A stretch of 64,000 nucleotides of DNA from Nitrosospira briensis C-128 (GTDB lineage Bacteria > Pseudomonadota > Gammaproteobacteria > Burkholderiales > Nitrosomonadaceae), in contig NZ_CP012371.1 in assembly GCF_000619905.2 (NCBI RefSeq), forward strand, positions 1,364,001-1,428,000, written 5' to 3'. Below are positions 48,742-56,816 of this stretch, in pieces. The translations under genes and the position numbers were made by a program. The notes beneath the pieces are model-generated. The model did not search any database. It was not told where the DNA came from and was given only the letters and a program-made list of their open reading frames with translations. Each line of letters starts with the position of its first letter. Within the stretch, counting starts at the first letter, position 1.

Positions 48742-49170
48742 TCAGTGGATGATGACACGTTCAGTAACCCACTGTGCGAATTCGTCCATATCCAGGTAGC
48801 AGCGTTCCTGCCAGACCTCATTTTGCTCAGTCAGCAAGGCGCCTATCAGCCGCGGAGCGGAATCGTTATTAGGAAGATGCGATCACCCTTTCCCCGGCAG
48901 CGCATTTCCTCGTTCAATCGCTACTGCATATTCGTGGTGCGCAGTTGCTTGCAGAATTCTTCCGGCAGGACCCTCACAGCTCGCATCTTCAAAACCGGCC
49001 TCCAGGCGCGCCACCGCCTTGGCTGCCGTCTTGAGAAACCGCTCACTGAATTTGCGCTAACCGCCGCCGAGCGCTCGTATCGATCGGCCCTCAGACTCTC
49101 CGTCACCTGCGCCTCCAATATCTGGCTGAGCATCGTTTCAACAGTTTTCGCCAGGCCGACCTGATCACCC
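48742..49170 (-). pseudogene. Decayed IS256-family transposase
   Basis: On the minus strand the N-terminal segment (LAKTVETMLSQILEAQVTES, about 49145-49080) is typical of IS256 transposases. A C-terminal segment follows, with the frame changing between LPEEFCKQLRTTNM (about 48975-48925) and PRLIGALLTEQNEVWQ (about 48850-48800). It ends DEFAQWVTERV before TGA at 48742. The middle of the protein, with the catalytic residues, is deleted and frameshifts separate the remaining parts. It cannot be active. Confidence 0.75.
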
Positions 49171-49546
49171 GAGCCCTGGCAATAAATAATCATCGATTTT
49201 TCACCAAATGGGAAACCATATCCCGGCGCCCAGTGACGCCACCCTTTCAAGCACGCTTTGATCGCTTACGGCATCGGCAAACGTCTGGTAGGCCAGGTAA
49301 CGCTCGCAGTATACGTCCACCTGATGGATACGGATGAGGAGATGGTGATACGCTTCGCTTTCAAACTATCCCGCAAGTTATTCAGAGCCTGCATTAACAA
49401 AAACACCTCAAACTCGTCGCTTTTTAACGACAATATAAAGTCTTAAAAAACAAAGAATTATATAAAAACAATAATATTCCGTCTAGTTTGACGACAGCCA
49501 CTTAATCGCGGCTGCGCCAATTCAATGATTACACTCGGGTTAAATG

Positions 49547-49562
49547 TGGCATGAATTTTGCT
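49547..49562 (+). promoter_or_regulatory. Sigma-54 (-24/-12) promoter of the FeeM-like gene
   Basis: TGGCATGAATTTTGCT has the GG and GC doublets 12 bases apart and matches the consensus TGGCACG-N4-TTGCW at all but one base. It lies 234 bases upstream of the FeeM-like ATG, leaving a long leader. Its position excludes the upstream part of the open frame as coding. An enhancer-binding activator would be needed; none of that type with an intact AAA+ domain is in the window. Confidence 0.6.
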
Positions 49563-49795
49563 TTGGAGCAAGCAAGCCCGATCTAAATCGGGAACTTCAT
49601 CAGCACCGGCATTGTTATTACGCTGGCACAACACAAGCAAATTTTTCATTTTCGTTCTGCCAAATTGATCAATTCCACGCACGGCCGCAGCTTTCTTCTC
49701 TCGTTCTCAGCCAACACGAACGGAGTTCTGCTGTTTCTCATTTTAATCATAGTTACCGTAATGGCATCGGTTCAATCACTATTAGGACTCTAAAC

Positions 49796-50581
49796 ATGCA
49801 ACTCTACAATGATGAGATATCGTTTCCTCAGAAACGTAATGCGCGATCGAACGCCAAAAAAATTGACAGATGTAAGACCTCAGGCTCGGGATCATCCATA
49901 GGGTTATCGGAAGAAACATACAATCAGGGGTGCATTTTAAGACGTGATGGCTATAGCATTCGGTCTGTGAATTCATCTTTACATCGTAGTGCCGTAAGCG
50001 CTCTCCTTCAACGCATGTATTCATGGCGTGGTTATGACACTTCGAGTGAGGAGATGTTTGTCAATAATAGTAATTGGATGACGTTTGAGGTATCCAGCCA
50101 GCAGCAACTGGTCGGGACATTAACACTCGGCATTGATGGGGAGGAAGGTTTACTGGCTGATAAGCTTCATAGAGATGAGATCAACAACTTTCGGAAAAAA
50201 AAGAGAAAGGTATGCGAATTGTCAAAATTTGCCATTGATTCTCAGTATGGATCAAAGGAAGTACTCGCCTCGTTATTTCACCTGTCCTATATTTACGCGC
50301 GCAGTCTGCATAATGCGGATGACGCGTTTATCGAAGTTAATCCGCGCCATGCGAGTTTTTACAAACGGATGCTGGGGTTTCACCAGATTAGCGGAATTAA
50401 TACTTGCGAACGCGTCGATGCGCCTGCTGTACTAATGCATCTGGATCTGGAATACGTCGATGCCAAAATTGCATCTTTGGCAGATACGCACGAATACAAA
50501 GATAGATCTCTATATTCCTATTTCTTTCCCCGGCATGAAGAAGAGGGTTTAGCCGCCACGCTTCGACGGCATATTAACTGA
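49796..50581 (+). CDS. FeeM-like N-acyl amino acid synthase (GNAT fold)
   Basis: A 261-residue protein resembling FeeM-type N-acyl amino acid synthases, which join an acyl chain from acyl-ACP to an amino acid. The core spans about residues 70-230. It starts with LLQRMYSWRGYDTSSEE, then WMTFEVSSQQQLVGTLTLGID, VCELSKFAIDSQYGSKEVLAS and FIEVNPRHASFYKRMLGF, a GNAT-like pattern also seen in acyl-homoserine-lactone synthases. Long-chain N-acyl amino acid synthases are known to be linked to PEP-CTERM systems. I chose the ATG at 49796, with AGGAC upstream, because the preceding frame overlaps the promoter at 49547. Decayed IS256 and IS3 remnants flank it, so the gene may have been acquired or rearranged. 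Confidence 0.78.
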   Translation: MQLYNDEISFPQKRNARSNAKKIDRCKTSGSGSSIGLSEETYNQGCILRRDGYSIRSVNSSLHRSAVSALLQRMYSWRGYDTSSEEMFVNNSNWMTFEVSSQQQLVGTLTLGIDGEEGLLADKLHRDEINNFRKKKRKVCELSKFAIDSQYGSKEVLASLFHLSYIYARSLHNADDAFIEVNPRHASFYKRMLGFHQISGINTCERVDAPAVLMHLDLEYVDAKIASLADTHEYKDRSLYSYFFPRHEEEGLAATLRRHIN

Positions 50582-50684
50582 TTGATCAGAGAAATAAAAA
50601 ATTAAATTGAAGCATGTTTTACGCATAAATAGCATTCTCTTTTTGACTCCCCGAAACTCTTCCGATAGATTTGTGTGTGACATA

Positions 50685-50938
50685 TCTTTTGGAGCAATGG
50701 CGGGCGGCAAGGCGCTGACCGAACTAGCGCAGACGCTTGAAGTACACCCTAACGTGCTTACCGGGTGGAAACGGCAACTGAGTGATGGACTCCGGCGTGT
50801 TTGGCGCTGGAGATACTGTGACGGAAACGACTTGTTGATTTGAAGGCATTGCACGCCAAGAAGGGGCGATTGACTGTTTGCGAATGATTTTTCTGAATAC
50901 GTACCCACCAAGGCGGAATTGCTGAGCGCAGAAAAATG
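50685..50938 (+). pseudogene. Decayed IS3-family OrfA remnant
   Basis: The plus-strand frame from about 50685 gives ALTELAQTLEVHPNVLTGWKRQ, the helix-turn-helix of IS3-family OrfA. After a frameshift come LHAKKGRLTV and PTKAELLSAE, matching the OrfA C-terminus. Frameshifts and the absence of OrfB show that it is dead. No ends of the element are visible. Confidence 0.7.
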
Positions 50939-51307
50939 ACTACCCGGTCCCATAATTTAACTGTCACTCGGTAATGCCGGATGCTGAGACTGGTTCGTTT
51001 CGCAGCCTATTACCAGCTTGACTTCATGTCCGCACCGAACTGGGACACCCTTTATAGGTACGGGTATACTGCGCGGCCAGCTCAATCGGGCAGGGCCTAT
51101 GTTTCTGCCCCTTAATCACAAAATCGTGGTTTCATGTCCGCTCGCCGTGGTCGCCAGCACCTTCTATCCGGCTCTTGTTCATCAGTTCGCTCATGCTTCC
51201 TCCCCACGCTCAGTCACCGTCACAATGGCACTATACTTCGTTTGCTGTGGATCAACTTTCGGTGGAATTTTCACCCACAAGAGTGCGCCTATGCTGGACG
51301 CACATAA

Positions 51308-51334
51308 AAAAAGTCCCGCGATTGCGGGACTTTG
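51308..51334 (-). terminator. Terminator of the PEP-CTERM gene
   Basis: GTCCCGC-GATT-GCGGGAC at 51313-51330 is followed, on the minus strand, by TTTTTTT. It lies 24 bp downstream of the PEP-CTERM protein stop. Confidence 0.88.
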
Positions 51335-51357
51335 GTAAAACAGTAAACCTCAATTTC

Positions 51358-52230
51358 TTATGAAGCTGCCTTGCGGCGACGGCTTGTCAAACCCATGCCG
51401 AGCAGCCCTACACCCAGTAGTGCCAGCGATGCGGGCTCAGGAATCAAGGCTATTTTAAACTGACCGTTATTACTTACAAAAAAATGGTCGCCGCCCACAT
51501 TAGCGTAAGTACCCGCTCCGCAACCGTCACCGGTAAACCCAGCGCCTTGGCAGATAATTTCACTTATCATTGTACTAGTCGGGCTGCCAGTCGTGTTGGC
51601 GTTGGTAAACGCAAAACTCAGCACTGTTGAATCGGTTAAATCGGGTGATCCACCAGGCGCAAACCAATAGCCCGGTGTCAGATCTCCCGGCTTTGCTATG
51701 GCGTCTATCGTGATCTGCCCATTACCAGTGGGTGAACCAGATCCATCAACCACTCCACCACCGCCCGCCAGGGTAGTAAAACTACCGATCAGATTACCAA
51801 CATTGGCGCCAAATATCCCTGCGGTAGAACCATAATTATTCCCTGAATCAGAATATATCTTGAACGTACCCCCGGCATCGAAAACAAAGCTGCCACCAAA
51901 AACTCCAGTACCCGTCGTTTCCGCTACCGCTGTGATTGTCACCCCATGCGTTACAGGGAACAGCTGTCCCAGGCTGTCATATTGAACAGAATTAAATACC
52001 GAGAATTGAGTAAAAGTATAAGCGCTACCGATGCTACCATCACCAGTCGGAGTAATCTTGATAAAACCATTGCCATTGACATCAAGATATTCATTGACTG
52101 TCACGGGTCCGGCTCCGGCGGGGCCATTCGGATCAAATTCCCAGTTATTCAGCACCGTAGCCGCTGACGCAGCGCCGGAGAACGCCATCATTACACTGGC
52201 GGCAATTATAAGTTTCTTGAATCTGTGCAT
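51358..52230 (-). CDS. PEP-CTERM sorting-domain protein
   Basis: A 290-residue secreted protein. It has a signal peptide (residues 1-23, MHRFKKLIIAASVMMAFSGA to ASA). The mature region is glycine-, threonine- and asparagine-rich and low in charge. It ends in a full PEP-CTERM signal: IPEPASLALLGVGLLGMGL followed by the basic SRRRK. Such proteins are sorted by an exosortase to the cell surface or the exopolysaccharide. The ATG at 52230 follows AAGGAG with ideal spacing; an upstream in-frame ATG at 52260 is less likely. A sigma-54-type promoter lies about 60 bases upstream and a clear terminator follows. No exosortase is encoded in this window. Confidence 0.92.
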   Translation of the reverse strand: MHRFKKLIIAASVMMAFSGAASAATVLNNWEFDPNGPAGAGPVTVNEYLDVNGNGFIKITPTGDGSIGSAYTFTQFSVFNSVQYDSLGQLFPVTHGVTITAVAETTGTGVFGGSFVFDAGGTFKIYSDSGNNYGSTAGIFGANVGNLIGSFTTLAGGGGVVDGSGSPTGNGQITIDAIAKPGDLTPGYWFAPGGSPDLTDSTVLSFAFTNANTTGSPTSTMISEIICQGAGFTGDGCGAGTYANVGGDHFFVSNNGQFKIALIPEPASLALLGVGLLGMGLTSRRRKAAS

Positions 52231-52291
52231 CGTCCGCTCCTTCTTTGTATTAGCTGCCATTATGTCCGGGCAGTTTCGGTATTTTTATATA

Positions 52292-52308
52292 AGCATATAC
52301 TGTGCCAG
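52292..52308 (-). promoter_or_regulatory. Sigma-54 (-24/-12) promoter of the PEP-CTERM gene
   Basis: CTGGCACAGTATATGCT on the minus strand has GG and GC 12 bases apart and a full TGGCAC -24 element. Only the base before TGC differs from the consensus. The predicted transcript start, near 52281, gives a leader of about 50 nt with AAGGAG before the ATG. PEP-CTERM genes are known to be controlled by RpoN with PrsR-type activators in related bacteria. Confidence 0.7.
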
Positions 52309-52792
52309 ATAAAAAATCGTATATATTTTAATATGTTAGATGAAATACTTATTCGGAGCAAAGTAATGTGTAATAAAATTCGACAATTTCTTTAGTTGAC
52401 GAAATCTGAGGTCGTCGGCATTTCACGTGGGTAAACGCAAAAACGATTCGCCATATACAATTCTTCCACCGAATCACCAGACGCATTCGACCTCGCATCG
52501 AGCGGCACTGCTGATCCGATACTACGTCATGCATGCAGCACAGATTGCCGTAAACAGGACTTGCTTCCGACTTCATGAAATCACCCTGAGCCTGCAAAGA
52601 ACCATGCAATTGCACCAATTCCCGTTTCCGTATAATGTCTCTGATCTTTGATGTCTACGCCGTTGTTGATTCGAAATTTCGCGCGGTACCCGCCAATGAG
52701 GCATCTCGGTTCAAAAGCTTTGACACCTCCGCCTGACGTCTTACAAAAGCGAACTCCAATGACGTCGGAACGGAAGAAATGTTATTTCGATT
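52309..52792. other. Intergenic region between PEP-CTERM and nitroreductase-like genes
   Basis: 484 bases upstream of the PEP-CTERM promoter and downstream of the nitroreductase-like gene. Short frames show no similarity. Activator binding sites for the sigma-54 promoter are expected here, but I see no clear repeated site. Confidence 0.4.
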
Positions 52793-53866
52793 TCAGGGCA
52801 CCAGCAAATCACCAAGCTCCTTGCGAACCGAACGTGAATTGACTCTCGCCGATCGGCCAACGCGACAGAAAAATATTGATCCACCGTCCGCGCGTTCGCC
52901 TACCAGACTCTTGAATCGTTCCGCCAGTGCATACGCAGCTCGATCGATTTGTGATAATGCCGAAATTTTCCGATTCATCTGCGCATACCAATGAAAGATT
53001 ACCGGCGTCATTTGTGGTTGTAGGTGTAGGCCAACTGTGTCTGCGGTCAGCCACAAACGCTGCATGGCGCTCCCCGCCAGCACGTAATCGCGCTGGTTTT
53101 CTGGTAGAGTTTTAGTATAGATCAGAACATGTCCGGCACAGCAGACAGCCGGCAAAAGGTCCAATTGCAGCCTCGGCATAATTGTTCCGAACATATATCG
53201 GTTAAAGAAATCCACCCGCTGCCAGCTCTGCATTACCCAACCCATTAATTGCGCAGTGAGCGGGTCCACACCGACCGCATGCTCTGGAATACGATCCTTG
53301 CTGAAACGAGCCCCCCATTCGATAGCTTCTTTATGCACGTGATAAGCTTCGGGACACGTCAGGCGAATGTGGGCGTTATCCCAAAGCAATCCCGCAACTT
53401 CACGGCGTTTGGCGAAGGACTCAAAAAAAAGCACACCGTACTCGTGCCCTGGAGCAACCGATAGCGCGCCGCGCTGAGCGCTGGTCAGCGGGGTTATCCG
53501 CATTGGTCGTCGCTGGACGGTACGTGCTTTGATAGAGGATATAAGACTGTCGGCATCCAGCTCCGGGTCGTAATCGAGCGTGACATCATAAATTGGTGCC
53601 GTGTCGGGGGTAGCTGATCGCCGTATCCAGGTTGCGCGGAGGTGGTGAGCGGTTGCTGCAATGCGGAGTGTTTCTAAAAGCGCCCCATGGGCCATATAGC
53701 TGGCCCGGCCCTCAAAATCATACAAGCACCACTCACGTGTATCATGGCCGTGAACCGCAATGTGATTGTTATCGATAATTTCGAAGCGCCAGGGCTGGGC
53801 ATTATCGCCGCTTGGCGCCCAACGAGCCAGATCTAGAATCTTCAGGATAGTTTCACGGTCAGACAT
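52793..53866 (-). CDS. Nitroreductase-family protein
   Basis: A 357-residue protein of the flavin nitroreductase fold. Near the start it has DLARWAPSGDNAQPWRF, the FMN-phosphate-binding signature. Later come MAHGALLETLRIAATAHHLRATW and LAGSAMQRLWLTADTVGLHLQPQM, the second half of the fold. It is longer than the usual 200-220 residues because of an insertion in the middle and a C-terminal tail. Nitroreductase-like and ThiF-like proteins occur together in some exosortase-linked and peptide-modifying loci, and a ThiF-like gene lies 8 kb away here. The substrate is unknown. Confidence 0.8.
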   Translation of the reverse strand: MSDRETILKILDLARWAPSGDNAQPWRFEIIDNNHIAVHGHDTREWCLYDFEGRASYMAHGALLETLRIAATAHHLRATWIRRSATPDTAPIYDVTLDYDPELDADSLISSIKARTVQRRPMRITPLTSAQRGALSVAPGHEYGVLFFESFAKRREVAGLLWDNAHIRLTCPEAYHVHKEAIEWGARFSKDRIPEHAVGVDPLTAQLMGWVMQSWQRVDFFNRYMFGTIMPRLQLDLLPAVCCAGHVLIYTKTLPENQRDYVLAGSAMQRLWLTADTVGLHLQPQMTPVIFHWYAQMNRKISALSQIDRAAYALAERFKSLVGERADGGSIFFCRVGRSARVNSRSVRKELGDLLVP

Positions 53867-54321
53867 GATGCGTCACTGATATTTTGCGCGAAACATCTAC
53901 GCGCGGTTTACTAAATGCTGTATCTCAGCATACTGGATTATCTTTCGATACCAAATCAGTCACTAACGTAATTTATTGGATATTCGCTGCAATTTAATGT
54001 GCACTCAATAGCAAGGATGAGTTATTCAATCGAAACCAAATAGATTTATGCAGGTCAGAAGTGCGATCAGGCGAAGCTGCCTCACTCGCTCCTAGCTTCC
54101 AGTAACTCTCGGGATTTTAAATTTTACCATAAAAAACAATATGTAAACTCGTGCGGCTACTACAGACCTATTTGTGCAGCCACGCGAATAGTGTCATGAT
54201 AATCATTGCGAAGCGTCGCTCACCCGCTGTTTGCCCAACCTCCAGCAAGGGCACATTGCGAAATGGACAATAAATATGAGATTGTTACTGATTTGTTACT
54301 GATGAAAATGAAGCTGCCACA
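53867..54321. other. Intergenic region between divergent genes
   Basis: 455 bases between the leftward nitroreductase-like gene and the rightward ABC permease. An AT-rich stretch (54115-54145) may hold a promoter. ATGCTG-N5-CAGCAT at about 53928-53944 is a small palindrome. A perfect 11-bp tandem duplication lies near the permease start. Confidence 0.45.
54282..54303 (+). repeat. 11-bp tandem duplication TTGTTACTGAT
   Basis: TTGTTACTGAT at 54282-54292 is repeated without gap at 54293-54303, 19 bases upstream of the permease ATG. It may be a slippage event or a pair of adjacent regulator half-sites. Confidence 0.6.
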
Positions 54322-55548
54322 GTGAATGTATTCTGGCTTGACTTTAAACTGGCATTTCGTAATGTTGTACGCCAAAGACGCCGCAGTACCATGGCGGTAG
54401 GCGCTGTTACGTTTGGCATCATGGCGCTCATCCTGGCGAATGGTTTTATTGAATGGATTTTTTTTGATTTTCGGGAATCCACAATCAAATCGCAATCAGG
54501 TCATCTGCAGATCGTGCGCCCAGGCTATCACGATTCGGGGAAAGCGAACCCCTTCGCCTTTCTGCTTCCCGACGCCGTACCTGAACTGGAAACGCCAGGC
54601 GAACCACATCAAATCAAGTCAATTGTTCCCCGGATCTCCTTCAGCGGCCTCATCAGCCATGATGAAGCCACCATCTCATTCATTGGTGACGGTGATGATC
54701 CCAGGCGACAGCGGGATTTTGGTGATGGCCTGCGAATCTCGGCTGGCAAAAACCTTTCTGCCGGCGATCCATTGGGTATCATCATCGGAGAAGGGCTTGC
54801 GCACAATCTCGGCGTCGATGTTGGCGATAAGGTTGTTTTACTGGCTACCACAGCGTCAAGAGGAACAAACGCGGTGGAGGTGACCATTCGCGGCCTCTTC
54901 TCCACCGTGACGAAATCTTATGATGATGCCGCTCTACGCATACCCATCGAAACAGCTCGACGCTTGCTTCGCACGGAGGGATCCCATGTTTGGGCGGTAA
55001 TGCTGAATGACACTGCACAAACCGATAGCATGCTTGCAAGCTTACGCTCCAGGCTGCAAAAGGACCTGGAGATCGTTCCATGGTATGCGTTGGCAGACTT
55101 CTACAATAAGACGGTGACACTGTTCACCAAGCAAATCCATGGGATCAGATTGATCATTGCCGTTATCATCATTCTCAGCATTACCAACACGATGACTATG
55201 AGCGTAATGGAGCGGATCGGCGAAATCGGCACGTCGCTGGCGCTCGGCGTAAAACGCGCAGGCGTCATGCGCCTGTTCGTGAGTGAAGGAGTGCTTATCG
55301 GCTGCATAGGCGGCATATTCGGTGTGCTGCTGGGCCTTTTGTTCGCGTACATAATCTCCAGTATCGGAATTCCCATGCCGCCGCCACCCGGCATGACGCA
55401 TGGGTACACAGGACAGATCCTGGTAACGTGGGAGACCATACGGGATTCGCTGGCGCTTGCCATCGGCGCCACACTGATTGCAAGTATCTACCCAGCCTTG
55501 CGGGCGTCGCAAATGCAGATTGTCGATGCTTTGCGACATAACCGGTAG
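54322..55548 (+). CDS. LolC/MacB-like ABC transporter permease 1
   Basis: A 408-residue inner-membrane permease. It has one N-terminal membrane helix (about 21-46), a large periplasmic domain (about 50-270), and three C-terminal helices with the FtsX-type core (LIIAVIIILSITNTMTMSVMERIGEIG). It is of the LolC/MacB class that moves lipids, lipoproteins or small molecules out of the membrane. The second permease follows after 14 bp and is similar, with the shared SIGIPMPPPP motif. The matching ATPase is on the other strand at 58456-59241. The cargo is unknown; nearby lipid genes suggest an acylated compound. Confidence 0.88.
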   Translation: MNVFWLDFKLAFRNVVRQRRRSTMAVGAVTFGIMALILANGFIEWIFFDFRESTIKSQSGHLQIVRPGYHDSGKANPFAFLLPDAVPELETPGEPHQIKSIVPRISFSGLISHDEATISFIGDGDDPRRQRDFGDGLRISAGKNLSAGDPLGIIIGEGLAHNLGVDVGDKVVLLATTASRGTNAVEVTIRGLFSTVTKSYDDAALRIPIETARRLLRTEGSHVWAVMLNDTAQTDSMLASLRSRLQKDLEIVPWYALADFYNKTVTLFTKQIHGIRLIIAVIIILSITNTMTMSVMERIGEIGTSLALGVKRAGVMRLFVSEGVLIGCIGGIFGVLLGLLFAYIISSIGIPMPPPPGMTHGYTGQILVTWETIRDSLALAIGATLIASIYPALRASQMQIVDALRHNR

Positions 55549-55562
55549 CTGGCCAAATTATC

Positions 55563-56774
55563 ATGTTCAGATTGGCGTTACGTAATATCCTCAGGCAGAA
55601 ATTACACACTGCCATGACTTTGGCTGCGATCATATGCGGCGTGGCCGGATTGATCGTTGCAGGTGGCTGGATAAACGATGTTTTCGTGCAGCTATCCGAA
55701 GCCCTTATCCATTCACAGTCGGGGCATCTGCAGGTATACAAAAAGGGCTTTTTTGCTGCAGGATCGCGCACACCGGAAAAATACCTGATAGAAGAACCCG
55801 ACACAGTCAGGCAACAGATCGCCACCAACACAGGCGTTGTCGATGTAATGGCCCGGTTGTACTTTTCCGGGTTGCTCAGCAATGGCCGTAGCGACCTGCC
55901 GGTCATCGCTGAAGGCGTAGAGGCGGGACCAGAAGCAGTACTTGGGAGTTCCGTCTCGATTACCTCTGGGCGCCAATTGAACGATAAGGATGCTTTCGGA
56001 ATCATGCTCGGATATGGTGTGGCTCAGGGGCTGAAATTGAAGCCCGGTGACCATGTCACATTACTTGCAAATGCGCTCGAGGGCGCATTGAACAGCATCG
56101 ATCTGGAAGTAGTCGGCGTATTCCAGAGCTTCTCGAATGATTATGACGCGCGGGCGATAAAAATCCCTCTCATCGCGGCCCAGGAATTGCTCGGAACGCA
56201 AAGCGTGAACGCATTCGTCATAATGGTGCATAAAACAGAGGATACCGATCTTGTAAAGACCATGCTAGCGGCGCAACTCGACCAATCCGGCCTGGAGATC
56301 AAAACCTGGATTGAACTGAACGATTTCTACGAGAAAACAGTAGAAATGTACAAGGGTCAGTTCGGTGTTCTGCAACTGATAATTCTCGTCATGGTTTTAT
56401 TGAGCGTTGCCAACAGCGTAAACATGAGCATCTTCGACCGGACCGGAGAGTTCGGTACCATGATGGCGCTGGGCAACCGGAGGCGTCATATATTTCGGCT
56501 GATCATGATCGAAAGCATATTGCTCGGCGTAATCGGCAGCGCTGTCGGGCTTGTACTCGGTATAGTGCTGGCGCTTATTATCTCTGCAATTGGTATTCCG
56601 ATGCCGCCACCGCCGAACGCCAATCTCGGGTATACGGCCCATATTCAGATTATTCTGCAAGTATTACTGGTATCCTGTGCCGTTGGCATCGGAGCCACAA
56701 TTCTGGCTGCCATCCTTCCGGCACGGCGCGTTTCCCGCACGCCGATCGTTGAAGCTCTGAGACAGAATTTCTGA
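55563..56774 (+). CDS. LolC/MacB-like ABC transporter permease 2
   Basis: A 403-residue paralogue of the upstream permease with the same layout: an N-terminal helix, a periplasmic domain and C-terminal helices. The core VANSVNMSIFDRTGEFGTMMALG and the AIGIPMPPPP loop show common descent by duplication. Together the two should form a heterodimeric permease as in LolCE. The 14-bp spacing means co-transcription. It is convergent with the outer-membrane protein gene, 42 bp apart. Confidence 0.88.
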   Translation: MFRLALRNILRQKLHTAMTLAAIICGVAGLIVAGGWINDVFVQLSEALIHSQSGHLQVYKKGFFAAGSRTPEKYLIEEPDTVRQQIATNTGVVDVMARLYFSGLLSNGRSDLPVIAEGVEAGPEAVLGSSVSITSGRQLNDKDAFGIMLGYGVAQGLKLKPGDHVTLLANALEGALNSIDLEVVGVFQSFSNDYDARAIKIPLIAAQELLGTQSVNAFVIMVHKTEDTDLVKTMLAAQLDQSGLEIKTWIELNDFYEKTVEMYKGQFGVLQLIILVMVLLSVANSVNMSIFDRTGEFGTMMALGNRRRHIFRLIMIESILLGVIGSAVGLVLGIVLALIISAIGIPMPPPPNANLGYTAHIQIILQVLLVSCAVGIGATILAAILPARRVSRTPIVEALRQNF

Positions 56775-56816
56775 TTTTCAGATATCACAAAAACGCATCA
56801 TTGATTCTGCGAGGCC

